Shown here piece after piece: positions 55,003 through 64,000 of a DNA stretch of 64,000 nt. Below the pieces are notes generated by a model, which made no database searches, was not told the DNA's origin, and saw nothing but the letters and a program-made list of their open reading frames with translations. The first letter of the stretch is position 1, and each line of letters starts with the position of its first letter. The position numbers were made by a program, and so were the translations under genes. The DNA comes from Cordylochernes scorpioides (taxonomy: Eukaryota; Arthropoda; Arachnida; Pseudoscorpiones; Chernetidae): the NCBI GenBank assembly GCA_030710605.1, contig CP092880.1:11387639-11451638 (forward strand), in the 5' to 3' direction.

Positions 55003-55288
55003 CATGCACTTCCTTCGGGAGGTCGAAAGGTAAAAGCCAGACCTTTGATCTCTGATGATTTCATATTTTTGAAACCTTCAGTGCCGGAGTTGTGCTCGGC
55101 GCTACCTTGGTTCCCTCAAAACGGCGTGCACTCCTCTCCCCCGGGGCGCCCACGGCCTTGCCGTCGCCTCTCCAGCTCTCTCCTTGGCCCTCCTCTGCGG
55201 CGGGTTGCTCGGAGACACCTAACTATGAGTTTTGCCTTAAAAAGCTTACCGAAGCTTGTAGAAGGCTCAACAATAATAGTATATATTC
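55003..55288 (+). pseudogene. captured GC-rich segment with start codon, copy 2
   Basis: Aligns with 53705-54010: TAAAAGCCAGACC, CTCTCCCCCGGGGCGCCC, GGAGACACCTAACT, then ATG at about 55226 reading MSFALKSLPKLVEG. The frame is kept between copies with mainly single residue changes (D to F, C to S). It sits inside a family P unit, between CCAAAAA and AAAAATGCAATATAACAG, which are contiguous in other copies. Confidence 0.5.
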
Positions 55289-55500
55289 AAAAAATGCAAT
55301 ATAACAGCGGTATGGTAGATTAAACTGGCGAAACCGCTGGGATGGTTCACCACTGATGAGCCAGGCCCTCCCTTTAATTTTTCCATCGCAGTAAGGACAG
55401 CAGAAATTGTTTTATTTTAAAAAGAATATTACGCCTTTAAAATAGTTTTATAATTTGATAACAGATGGCGCTCTAGTACATTGTAACATAATTTTTAAAT
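55289..55500 (+). mobile_element. family P repeat, copy 6
   Basis: Resumes at AAAAATGCAATATAACAG after the captured segment and runs through core and tail to GATGGCGCTCTAGTAC. Confidence 0.7.
55307..55364 (+). ncRNA. strand-permuted hammerhead-like core
   Basis: Same as at 43536, except GGGATGG in place of GGGAGGG in the linker, outside the three stems. Confidence 0.6.
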
Positions 55501-55534
55501 TGTTTTTTTTTTTACATAAAATAATATATGATGA

Positions 55535-55838
55535 TTTTTTTTTTGCTTATCCCTAGTACACGTGGTACAGGCCATGATAATCATGGTGGGTAGTTAGCGA
55601 CTGCTTTTTACTGTAAGCGCACCACATGTCTACACATGTGAAAGCAGTTCGACTTTGCACTTACAAATGTGCCAGAGCCCCGTTTGGTTACTTGCACTCG
55701 CTGGTGGGGTTGGACTTTTGCAAGAATCGGGGGGCCATTGGAGCATTTTTTTAAACATAAAAAGTGTCCAATGCGGGAATCGAACCCGGGTCGTAGTGGT
55801 CGAAACCAAACGGTTTAACCAGCCTTCCACCGACCCCC
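55535..55838 (-). repeat. tRNA-derived SINE, copy 3
   Basis: Minus strand: GGGGGTCGGTGGAAGG head at 55838, perfect B box GGGTTCGATTCC, same body, GGGATAAGC and a T-run (A tail) at 55535. Confidence 0.85.
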
Positions 55839-56395
55839 TATATATGATGATTGAAAACATTCAGTGTGCGAATATCTCTTTTTAAAATATAAAACAACTC
55901 TTTCTTCTCTCCATATTTCCATGAAAAATAATGGGAAGTCCTGGATCATCAGATTAATCTAGATAGAGAAACTTCAAACCTCATTTATAAAAAAACTTTC
56001 TTGATTTACCTAGATATATCCCGGGGCACATACTGAAAACTGGAAGACTCTGACTTACTGCTACCACCCACAAAATTAACATTGAAATACTACATGAGAA
56101 TACTGGAAATGGACGATTACAGACATACAAAATTATGCTGGAACCCAATATTTTTAACATGGCAATAATGATATAGTAGGAACTTGTTCAAGAGAGTAAG
56201 AGAAAGATTGAGATTGAAACTACTTCATTACAACGTCCATATGAGAAATATATAGGGTTAAATAGATAGAAAGAGAGAGACAATGGACAATTAACATACT
56301 TTAATTGACATCTTGTCAATACAGGTCAAAGTGCACAGTCCGCCCTATTTAGGTAATGATGAGAAATCCATAAAGATGATAATTATTATTAGATA
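55839..56395. other. AT-rich stretch
   Basis: No gene. 56302-56345 (TTGACATCTTGTCAATAC, GCACAGTCCGCC) resembles the leader of the exon-like insert at 8256-8525 read on its minus strand. Confidence 0.35.
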
Positions 56396-56592
56396 ATAAA
56401 AGGCATATATTGGATTTAATAAAATCTTTATTTTGCCAATATTTCGGCTGGCTGAACGCCAACCTTTATCGAGGCATTACATAAAAAAACAAAACAAATG
56501 TAATGCCTCGATAAAGGTTGGCGTTCAGCCAGCCGATATATTGGCAAAATAAATATTTTATTAAATCCAATATATGCCTTTTATTATCTAAT
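56396..56592. mobile_element. foldback repeat with altered hammerhead core
   Basis: Ends TTAGATAATAAAAGGCATAT and its complement. The arms carry TCGATAA, the hairpin AGGTTGGC-GTTCA-GCCAGCC, then GATATATTGGCA; TGCC before and GGCA after can pair as stem I. The plus arm spans about 56504-56546. Confidence 0.75.
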
Positions 56593-57121
56593 GAATTAAG
56601 TATGGATTGATCTATTTTCAAAATGATTATAATATAATACGAAAAAAAGATAGAGAGGTAAGAAGAGTTGAAAAATTAAAATTATTAAAAATCTTCAATA
56701 TCTATTTTTCCCAAGTATTCTAAATAGATAAATATATCGGCACAATGTTATTAGCATGTACATTAAAGGAATATATACAACATATCTTAGAGATAAACAA
56801 AAGGAAGGAAATAGAGAGATCCAAAGATGCCATAGGATCCCCACAGCCCTAATGTAAGGATTAACTTCTAATTAAACAGGGTTTTGATCAGATCTGCCCT
56901 TCTTCTGCTTTGATGGGGACGTGATAATCAGGGGATTGATCATAGAAAAATATCGTATTTCCTTCAATATATTCTGTGAACAGTTTGGTAAAATTCTTAA
57001 GATAGACATAGGTGTTTTTATACTGTGTATTTTATTCCATTTATATTATATATTATTATATTTATAACTGAATATAGTCTTTATATATTGTTTTTATTTG
57101 TTTAGATCCTTGTATATATTC
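56593..57121. other. AT-rich stretch
   Basis: Nothing recognised. Confidence 0.4.
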
Positions 57122-57133
57122 TACCCCTTTATA

Positions 57134-57163
57134 ATCGCTTCTCGGCCTTTTGGCTAAGATCAA
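57134..57163 (+). pseudogene. U2 snRNA 5' fragment
   Basis: ATCGCTTCTCGGCCTTTTGG plus the next ten bases match the first 30 nt of the highly conserved U2 spliceosomal RNA. Then similarity stops, so the Sm site and later stems are absent. Near-identical 12-13-bp repeats flank it (TACCCCTTTATAA at 57122 and TACCCCTTTACAA at 57173), like target duplications made by LINE-driven retroposition. Confidence 0.75.
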
Positions 57164-57238
57164 ACTATAGTGTACCCCTTTACAATTGATCGATATAAAT
57201 ATTTTTGTGTTGGGAATAAATGTGAAAAAATAGTACAA

Positions 57239-57261
57239 AAGTGTGTGTGTGTGTGTGTGTG
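57239..57261. repeat. (GT)n microsatellite
   Basis: About 11 uninterrupted GT dinucleotides. Confidence 0.95.
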
Positions 57262-57519
57262 AATTGTATTGGGATCAGGTGAATAAATTAAGAAATAGGC
57301 ATTTGTACTCCATGTTAGGAGCGGCTGCACATGGCGTCTGTTCCTCATGTCAGAGGCGGCCATTTCTTTCGGAGCTAAGTTGGCCTGCTACTGAGTAGTG
57401 CTCCCAGTCTTAATAACAAAGGCAGACGTATTCTACTTCACCCAGTCATGTTGGTTGTCAATCTCAAGCTTTACAAGCTTGACACTCTAATATGATTGGG
57501 TGGAGATAAGAAAGAAGAA

Positions 57520-57735
57520 GAAAAATAGGCATCTCCTGATTGTGTAACTAAAATATCCAATACACTGATGGCTTGCGCCATCTTTCGGAATAAATATAAA
57601 CTAATAGTTGATTTTTGATTATTCTAAAATTGGCCAAATACAGTTTCTTGATAAGTGTTGTTAGTTTGTCTTGATTAATCAAGAGTGGGTATTTGACCAA
57701 TTCTGGAATAATTATAAATCAACGATTATGCGTAT
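57520..57735. mobile_element. family E fragments
   Basis: AAAAATAGGCATCTCCTGAT, GATGGCTTGCGCCATC and CTTGATTAATCAAGAGTGGG, partly inverted. No hammerhead left. Confidence 0.55.
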
Positions 57736-58829
57736 GTATACAGTTTGTAAAATTAAGCTGAAGCAGAATATTTATAAATTCAAACAAAGATTCCGCTTAT
57801 ACTTAGGAAAACCTTCGCAGAAACCATAGTATACAGTTTATATAAAAAGGTGTACCTGGATCTGTAAAGAAAAAAAAATTCTTTCAAAATATTTCGAGAG
57901 ATTGCTCCCTCTTTATCAATTTATTGCACAGTACTCTTAATTTACAAATTATTGTAGATCACATGAAAGCAACTTTGTCATTGGTCAAAAATAACTATTG
58001 ATAATATTACATTAAAACTTAAAATTATTAATAATAATAAAAATATTATGAAAATTAAAGATTTTTGTGAAATTAGTAATGCAGTATTTTATATAATGTT
58101 TTTGAAACAAAATGTAAGGAAATAAAATATAGAAATAAATGAAGTTGACTGCGATTATTAGAGAAATAAATTAAGTTAAAAGAGACATATAAGGTTCGGG
58201 GATTTTTTCATATATATTTACACTAGCTAGGTCCTTCATTGATGCTAATATACAGGTTATCTATTTTGTCTGAAATTTCCTAAATAAGGTGTTGTGGCCA
58301 TTTAAGGAATTCAAATATATCCATCTACTTATATAAATAATTAACAGAATTACTTAATTTTAATAAGTTCAATACATTCTCTGTTTCAATATACATATAT
58401 TAAAAGGTAAAGGTACCTTTTTGTGCACATAAATAAGATATTAGACGTTGAAAGATACTATTTACATAGTCTTTGCTAATTAGTAATAACCTAATCTACA
58501 TATATTTTCCTAATTTTTACCAAATATTAATTTGTCCTTATTATTCATTATGCAATCAGTTTAATCCAATCAACTAAGACTTAATTATTCTAATTATTGG
58601 AGACAATTATATCTTTGTGTAATTTCATAAAACTGATATTAACTAATCCAATTATGTAATTAATTATAGAGTCTATATATAACCGCTTGTTATTATTATT
58701 TAATTAGAAAGAGCTTTTTGCTATAGGTCAAAAGTTGTAGCTTTGTTGTGTTGGGGCTAACAACACTATAGCATATGTGAAAAAATAGTAAATGTGATAT
58801 TGTACTGGGATTAGGTGCATTAATTATGA
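57736..58829. other. AT-rich stretch with one hammerhead-derived hairpin
   Basis: On the minus strand about 57886-57920: TTGATAA, a hairpin, GAAATATTTT, like the foldback family. A small gene-like signal was not found in the rest. Confidence 0.4.
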
Positions 58830-60217
58830 AAAAGAAAAAGGCATTTCCTTATCGTGCAAATAATTTGGAATTTACAACATACATTAGCGGAGGTGAGATA
58901 TGCAAATGATTAGAATATCAGCGTAAACGCTCATCACGCGCGCCTGTGGCTCCACTTCAAAGCACTATTTAAGGCTTAGAGATTTCGACGATTTCAAGTT
59001 CGGCAATTGTGTTTTTCTTGTGTTAAAAAAAAGATCAATTATGCCTCGTAGAAAACAGCGATCATCTTTTGATCATGTATCCGAGTTCGACAGAGGAAGA
59101 ATAGTGGCCTACCGAGATTGTGGATTATCTTTCAGGGAAATCGTTACTCGTGTTGGACGAAACCAAACAACTGTAATGCGGTTATGTGATCGTTGGATGC
59201 AGGAAGGTACGACGGACCGACGTGTTCGATCGCATCCACCTCAGTGCACCACTTCACGTGCTGACAGGCAAAATGTGCGCATGGCAGTGACAGATCGCTC
59301 AGTCACATCACGAACCGTAGCACAGCACATTCAGTCTGTAACACATCATCCAGTGTCTGCGCGTACCATTCGACCCCGTTTACAGCAGAGTGGTCTGTCC
59401 GCAAGACGTCCATTGCTTCGTCTACCCTTGACGCTGAACCACAGACATCTCCGCCGCCAATGGTGCGATGAAAGAAGGACGTGGACGGCAGAATGGAATG
59501 AAATTGTCTTTACTGACGAGTCACGCTTCTGTCTTCAACACCAAGATAGTCGGATTCGAGTCTGGATACACTGTGGAGAGAGGATACTGAACAGCTGCGT
59601 CATGTACCGCCACACTGGTCCTGCACCGGGTATTATGGTATGGGGCGGTATTGGATATCACTCTCTCACTCCTCTAGTACGCATTGCCGGTACTTTAAAC
59701 AGCCAACGCTACATCTCCGAAGTGTTGGAGTCATTTTTCTTTCCTTACCTTCAGGACTTGTCCACAGCTATATTTCAACAGGATAATGCGCGACCACACG
59801 TGGCACGCATTGTCCAAAGGTTCTTCGTCAATCGCCAGATTGAATTGCTTCCTTGGCCGGCTCGCTCTCTGGATCTTTCGCCGATAGAAAACATGTGGTA
59901 CATGGTTGCTCAACGATTGACCCAGATTATATCTCCAGCTGCCATACCAGATCAACTTCGGCGACCTGTGGAAGTGGCTTGGTCTGCTGTACCCCAAGAA
60001 CACATCCAAAGTCTCTTTGAATCAATGCCGAGACGTGTGGCAGCGGTAATCTCCAACAATGACGTCAACTCTGGCTACTGATTCTGGCAGGAACCACACT
60101 CCGCAGAAGTCTACAAATTTAATCATTTGATAATTGGTCAACATGTTATCTACAAAATACATTTTGTTGTGATATCTCTTGTCATTATTGGTGTTGCAAT
60201 TTGGGTGGCCAGCAGTG
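58830..60217 (+). mobile_element. Tc1-like transposon inside a family E repeat
   Basis: A family E start (AAAAAGGCATTTCCTTATCG, 58835) is cut off before the Tc1 segment. The right end reads inward CACTGCTGGCCACCCAAATT and is followed by TA (60218). I could not find the matching left inverted end, so the left boundary (about 58865) is uncertain and may be a truncation. Confidence 0.75.
59041..60081 (+). CDS. Tc1-type DD34E transposase, full-length open frame
   Basis: 346 codons. The ATG at 59041 (MPRRKQRSSFDHVSEFDRG) is chosen over an upstream in-frame ATG at 59020 because it matches the usual Tc1 start. Bipartite Paired-like DNA-binding region: LSFREIVTRVGRNQTTVMR (first HTH) and a second around residues 75-125 with RTVAQHIQSVTHHPVSARTI. 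Catalytic Asp159 (FTDESRF), Asp248 (QQDNARPHVAR), Glu283 (SPIENMW): spacing 34, the Tc1 pattern. No stop or frameshift, and normal length. It binds its own ends, excises and reinserts at TA. ARSLDL where relatives have ARSPDL is one conspicuous change. Confidence 0.9.
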   Translation: MPRRKQRSSFDHVSEFDRGRIVAYRDCGLSFREIVTRVGRNQTTVMRLCDRWMQEGTTDRRVRSHPPQCTTSRADRQNVRMAVTDRSVTSRTVAQHIQSVTHHPVSARTIRPRLQQSGLSARRPLLRLPLTLNHRHLRRQWCDERRTWTAEWNEIVFTDESRFCLQHQDSRIRVWIHCGERILNSCVMYRHTGPAPGIMVWGGIGYHSLTPLVRIAGTLNSQRYISEVLESFFFPYLQDLSTAIFQQDNARPHVARIVQRFFVNRQIELLPWPARSLDLSPIENMWYMVAQRLTQIISPAAIPDQLRRPVEVAWSAVPQEHIQSLFESMPRRVAAVISNNDVNSGY

Positions 60218-60302
60218 TAAATTGCTGTGTCATCCTGAAGTTTGTCTTTCCTAATTTTCCACGTGGCAATATATGTTATATAAAATTATATTTATTTATA
60301 TT

Positions 60303-60540
60303 AAGAAAAAGGCATCTCCTTATCGTGCAACTGAAAGTTGCTGATGGCTGGCGCCATCTATCGGAATAAATATCAACTATTCTCGTTGATTTTTAATTAT
60401 TCCAGAATTGGCCAAATACCCATTCTTGATTAATCAAGAAAAGCTAACCACGGACGCGTTTCGGGCTGTTGGCCCTCATCAGCGTGGTGCAAGCTGTACC
60501 TCAACGACCAAAATATTGGTCATTAAGGCATCCTGAAAAA
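60303..60540. mobile_element. family E repeat with canonical hammerhead on the minus strand
   Basis: AAAAAGGCATCTCCTTATCG, GTTGCTGATGGCTGG, CGGAATAAATATCAACT, TTAATTATTCCAGAATTGG, CTTGATTAATCAAGAAAAGC, then the hammerhead and TGCAAGCTGTACCTCAACG. A second partial copy follows 337 bp later. No coding. Confidence 0.7.
60448..60487 (-). ncRNA. hammerhead ribozyme, minimal type I
   Basis: CCACG, CTGATGA, stem II GGGC-CAACA-GCCC (4 bp perfect), GAAA, stem III AC-GC-GU, cleavage triplet GUC, CGTGG. Stem I (CCACG/CGTGG) is perfect over 5 bp. All core positions are canonical and the triplet is the most favoured one. Confidence 0.85.
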
Positions 60541-60639
60541 TCATGAAACGGGTAGTTAAGGCCAGAATTGCGTGAGGACGCTACACAATGTGAAAAAATA
60601 GTACAAATGTAACATTGTACTGGGATAAGGTGCATAAAT

Positions 60640-60765
60640 TAAGAAAAAGGCATCTCCTTATCGTGCAACTGAAAGTTGCTGATGGCTGGCGCCATCTATC
60701 GGAATAAATATCAACTATTCTCGTTGATTTTTAATTATTCCAGAATTGGCCAAATACCCTTTTTT
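60640..60765. mobile_element. family E repeat, 3' truncated
   Basis: Repeats 60303-60430 almost exactly, then ends at a T-run before the hammerhead part. Confidence 0.75.
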
Positions 60766-60804
60766 TTTTCATTTATTTATATAAAAATTATAAATTATAG
60801 AACA

Positions 60805-60960
60805 AAAAAACTCTGTAAAGTCTACCACCAGATGTCGCGGTTTTCCCTATATAAACCTATTGTTGTTGTTCCCCGTTGGCCGGCTCAAACCTTTTTGTAG
60901 ATATGTAACTATGTAATATTTTATTTTTCTCTTCAAGCCTCAAGTAAGGTAGTACTTTCT
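60805..60960 (+). repeat. TATA-bearing interspersed repeat, copy 4
   Basis: ACTCTGTAAAGTCTACCACC, CTATATAAACCTATTG (TATA box), CCCCGTTGGCCGGCTCAAAC, then an AT-rich tail with GCCTCAAGTAAGGTAGTA. Likely the promoter-bearing end of a retroelement. Confidence 0.6.
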
Positions 60961-61141
60961 CAAATTATGTGTTTTATATTCCTTTATCTCAATTAAAGCT
61001 AATTCTGATCTAAACTATTTTTATTATTATTACCGCACATGCAATATAACAAGCATACTCATGTATCCAAAAAAATTCATAATCAGCAAGAAATAATTCT
61101 ATATCTCAATAATATTCCAAATTCATCTTTTCTGTAATGTG

Positions 61142-61318
61142 CAGTTGAACCTGTTTATAGCGTCCCCTCTTGGGACTCACCAAAATAGGGAGATATATAG
61201 AAGGGGTGCTATAGACAGGTCACTTTTAATGCAAATCGCACCGTACAACGTATTTAAAATCGGGCGATATAGAGAGGAAGACGCTATTTACAGGGGGCGC
61301 TATAGACAGATTTAACTG
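61142..61318. mobile_element. Tigger-like MITE
   Basis: 177 bp. Ends CAGTTGAACCTGTTTATAGC and, inward from the right, CAGTTAAATCTGTCTATAGC. Followed by TA on the right. Confidence 0.75.
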
Positions 61319-61663
61319 TATATAAAGCGAAATTTTAAATATAAATCAAAACACGGAATCTATTAAAGCTAATCCGATAAGAAAGGAAAGAAACTATACG
61401 TTCCTACTAAAAATAAGAAAGGAAAAGACTAAATAAACTAGAAGAAGAAAAAGGAGACTATATATGTGGGAGGATCCAATATCTGGAGGGGAGGGAGGGG
61501 CAGTTAAAAAGTCCGGGGCCCAAAGAACAAAAAGCCAGCCGGTCCCAGGTGTGAGAGAATCAATGATAATGATTGATTGGACCCTGGCTCAATTACCGAA
61601 CTAATGGACGCCCTTAATAGGCCCTGCCCCTGAGATAAGGGACCCAGCATCTCCCTGCCTTCT
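61319..61663. other. unassigned, partly GC-rich
   Basis: 61470-61660 is GC-richer (GGAGGGGAGGGAGGGGC, GGACCCTGGCTC) and unlike its neighbours. No gene recognised. Confidence 0.35.
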
Positions 61664-62040
61664 GAAGGGTTAACCGTTTTTTGTGTGTACAATCCTTCTA
61701 ATAAACATCAACTAGATTTGTTTCACTTTCTTTTTATTGATCTTTGAGACATGGGTTTGTTTGGTTGTTTCTTTTATAGCACCCGAGATATAAGGTGTCT
61801 TCCATAATATTCCAGCTTTCTGATGGATTAACTGTCTTTTTTGTGTGTGTACAATCTTTCTAATAAACATCAACTAGATTTGTTTAACTACTTTATTTTT
61901 GAGACAGGGGTTTGTTTGGTTGTTTCCTTTTTAGCCTCCGAGATATAAGGTGTCTTTTATAATCTTCCTTTTTTTTTGAAGGGTTGATCGCTTTTCTACA
62001 ATATTTCTAATAAACATCAACTAGATTTGTATATGTAATA
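61664..62040 (+). repeat. satellite, about 156-bp unit, left part
   Basis: Units marked by GGGTTAACCG-type, TCTAATAAACATCAACTAG and GGTTTGTTTGGTTGTTTC at 61667, 61827 and 61981. Units differ by substitutions and small indels. Confidence 0.8.
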
Positions 62041-62064
62041 TGATGATGCAATAGTTGTTATATC

Positions 62065-63074
62065 ACTGTAATATTTGTTGTATTACACTGTTGTAGAATC
62101 TGTCGACTTAACCGTTCTGTGGCAATATCGTTGTGGAGTTTCTTGTTGTTGGATGCGAATGGTGAGATTTGGTTGAAGCGCAGTCGTTGAGTGGTAAGTG
62201 AAGCACACAGTTAGGAATAATCAGGACACATGGTGAGGTTTGAAAATAAAAGGCAACTGGATTGGAGGGAAGAAAGCTTGAGAAGGCGGAGCGATTTTGA
62301 TTGTTAATTAACTGATCACATGGTGGTGATTGTACTTAGCTATGAGCTGAGTGGGGAGAGGTCCAGGGCCGATGTCACCTCGTTGGAAGCGAAGGAGCAA
62401 CTCCTGATCCGAACTCGGTGAGAGCCAAGTCGCTACTGCAGGTGTTGTTCCTATGAGAGCTAAAACACTACTGACAATTCTTGTCTTTCGATTTAACACC
62501 AAGCCTCAGTGTCTCTCTGATTGGTCGAGAGATGTCACATGATCTTGTCCTATTGGTTGACCTACTTAAGATGTGGTCTTATGATTGGTCGAGCGATGTC
62601 ACATGCTCTTTTTCTATTGGTTGACCTACTTAAGGTGCTATCTTCTGATAGGCCGGCGGCTTCCCTTGATGAAAGCTGTGCCCTGCCTGGTATATCCAAT
62701 TTCGTCAGGAAGTGTTTGGTGGCTTGACGCTTATAGCTTCGAAGGATATTAGACACGTCCTGTTTTTGCCGGAAGTACTGGATGTCTCTCAAACTTTTAT
62801 AACTTCTGGTCACTCGACACGTCCTGTTTGTCAGGAAGTATTGAGTGAATCTTGGCTAAAATAACTTCTGCGGTCACTAGAGACGCCCGGTCTCTGCCCC
62901 TGCAATGTTGACACAGGGGTGCCAAAATAGTCGTGCCAGCTTTAGTCTTACTTCCTATATCTTTTGTTACTTTCTTTCCTCCAGTTACCTTGTTCTTTAT
63001 TAAGTCTTTGAAAATCATACATGATACATACATAGTGGGTCGGGGTTGCATTTAATTATATACAAATTATGACA
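62065..63074 (-). repeat. LTR-like repeat with CCAAT boxes, copy 2, inside the satellite
   Basis: Reverse complement of 37387-38262 with an extra internal duplication: about 62 bp (GATTGGTCGAG, GATGTCACATG, TATTGGTTGACCTACTTAAG) occurs twice, near 62518 and 62580. Each repeat has two ATTGG (CCAAT) boxes. It splits the satellite array, so it arrived later. Confidence 0.6.
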
Positions 63075-63084
63075 TATATTATTT

Positions 63085-64000
63085 TCTTTTATAAATATTT
63101 CTGTTTGAGACGGGTGTTTGGTTGTTTATATTTTAGCCCCGAGATATAAGAAGCCGTATTCTTCCATAATACTCTTTCTTTCTGAAGGGTTAATTGCTTT
63201 CGTACAATATTTCTGATAAACATCAAGTAGATTTTTTATACGAATTTCTTTTATTGATCTTTTTGACAGAGGTTTATTTGGTTGTTACTTTTATAGATTC
63301 CGAGATATAAGGTGTCTTCGATAATATTCCAGCTTTCTGATGGATTAACAGTTTTTTTTTTTTGTGTACAATCCTTCTGATAAACATCAGCTAAATTTGT
63401 TTATCACTTTCCTTTATTGATCTTTGAGACAGGGGTTTGTTTGGTTGTTTCTTTCTTACCTTCCAAGATATGTCTTCCATAATCTTCCTGTTTTCTGAAG
63501 AGTTATAACTGTTTTTCTACAATCCTTCTAATAAACATCAACTTTTTAAAAAATTATCTTTTATTGATCTTTGAGACAGGAGTTTGTTTGGTAGTTTGTT
63601 TTTAGCCCCTGAGATAAAAGAAGCCTTATTCTTCCAAATTATTCTTGTTTTCTGAAGGGTTGATCGCTTTTCTACAATATTTCTGATAAACATCAAGTAG
63701 ATTCGTATATCAATTTATTTTATCGATTTTCTGTTTGAGACAGGGGTCAGGGGTTTGGTTGTTTCTTTTTTAGCACCCGAGATATAAGGTGTCTTCTATA
63801 ATATTCCTGTTTTCTGATGGGCCTACAATATTTCAGATATACATGTACTAGATTTGTTTCACTTTTTTATTGATTTTTGAGACAGGGGTTTGTTTGGTTG
63901 TTTCTTTTTTTAGCCCCGGAGATATAAGAAGCCTTATTCTCCAATATACTTCTTGCTTTCTAAAGGGTTAACCGTCTTTTTTATTTTTTTTTTGACAATT
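63085..64000 (+). repeat. satellite, about 156-bp unit, right part, running off the window
   Basis: Unit starts at about 63187, 63342, 63499, 63657, 63820 and 63966, spacing 146-163 bp. Same landmarks as 61664-62040. Continues past the window edge. Confidence 0.85.

Noticed and set aside
60330..60370. CTGATGGCT...CGGAATAAAT in family E as a further hammerhead
   Set aside because: It contains CTGATGG, not CUGANGA, and lacks GAAA next to the hairpin; only the separate site at 60448-60487 folds properly.

Overview
This window is AT-rich animal nuclear DNA, a scaffold with two 100-N gaps (3097-3196 and 18316-18415). I found no complete single-copy host gene. Nearly everything recognisable is a transposable element or its debris. 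The mix of DD34D mariners, a Tc1 element, APE-type LINEs with RNase H and a CCHC tail, Ty3/gypsy elements, Helitrons and ribozyme-bearing repeats points to an arthropod. The style of the Tc1 and LINE proteins suggests a chelicerate, perhaps a spider; that is an inference from memory of the families.

Layout. 1-3096: a tRNA-derived SINE, two abutting Helitron ends and an LTR-like promoter segment. 4446-16046: an 11.6 kb composite element, a Tc1/mariner-superfamily transposon with about 420 bp inverted ends and a broken transposase. It carries a LINE, into which an R1-like LINE, a second LINE on the minus strand and a captured exon-like piece have settled. 16850-29910: small repeats, MITEs, foldbacks, a tRNA-like gene and a dead mariner. 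30173-36479: a mariner and a gag-only LTR element inside a 96-bp minisatellite, then an almost intact mariner. 37387-38944: an LTR-like repeat and foldbacks. 39028-49515: a second copy of the composite element, with the LINE at the same internal site but with different later insertions (a gypsy element and a ribozyme-like repeat). 49516-64000: SINEs, a cluster of ribozyme-like repeats with captured GC-rich segments, a U2 snRNA fragment, an intact Tc1 transposase, and a 156-bp satellite split by an LTR-like repeat.

Four points stand out. (1) A repeat family of about 370 bp has all three strands of a hammerhead ribozyme core with matching stems, but in an order I do not know from any described hammerhead: the substrate strand lies upstream of the two catalytic strands (19645, 20016, 43536, 54472, 54643, 55307). 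Two ordinary minimal type I hammerheads occur in another repeat family in the same window (23033-23072 and 60448-60487). (2) The two composite elements share the same LINE insertion and the same target duplication but have different flanks ending in TA, so the DNA transposon apparently moved with a LINE aboard. (3) 3197-4111 and 18416-19329 are near-identical reverse complements that both start exactly at gap edges, so the middle contig is probably inverted in the scaffold. (4) Several repeats carry exon-like passenger sequence or a snRNA fragment.
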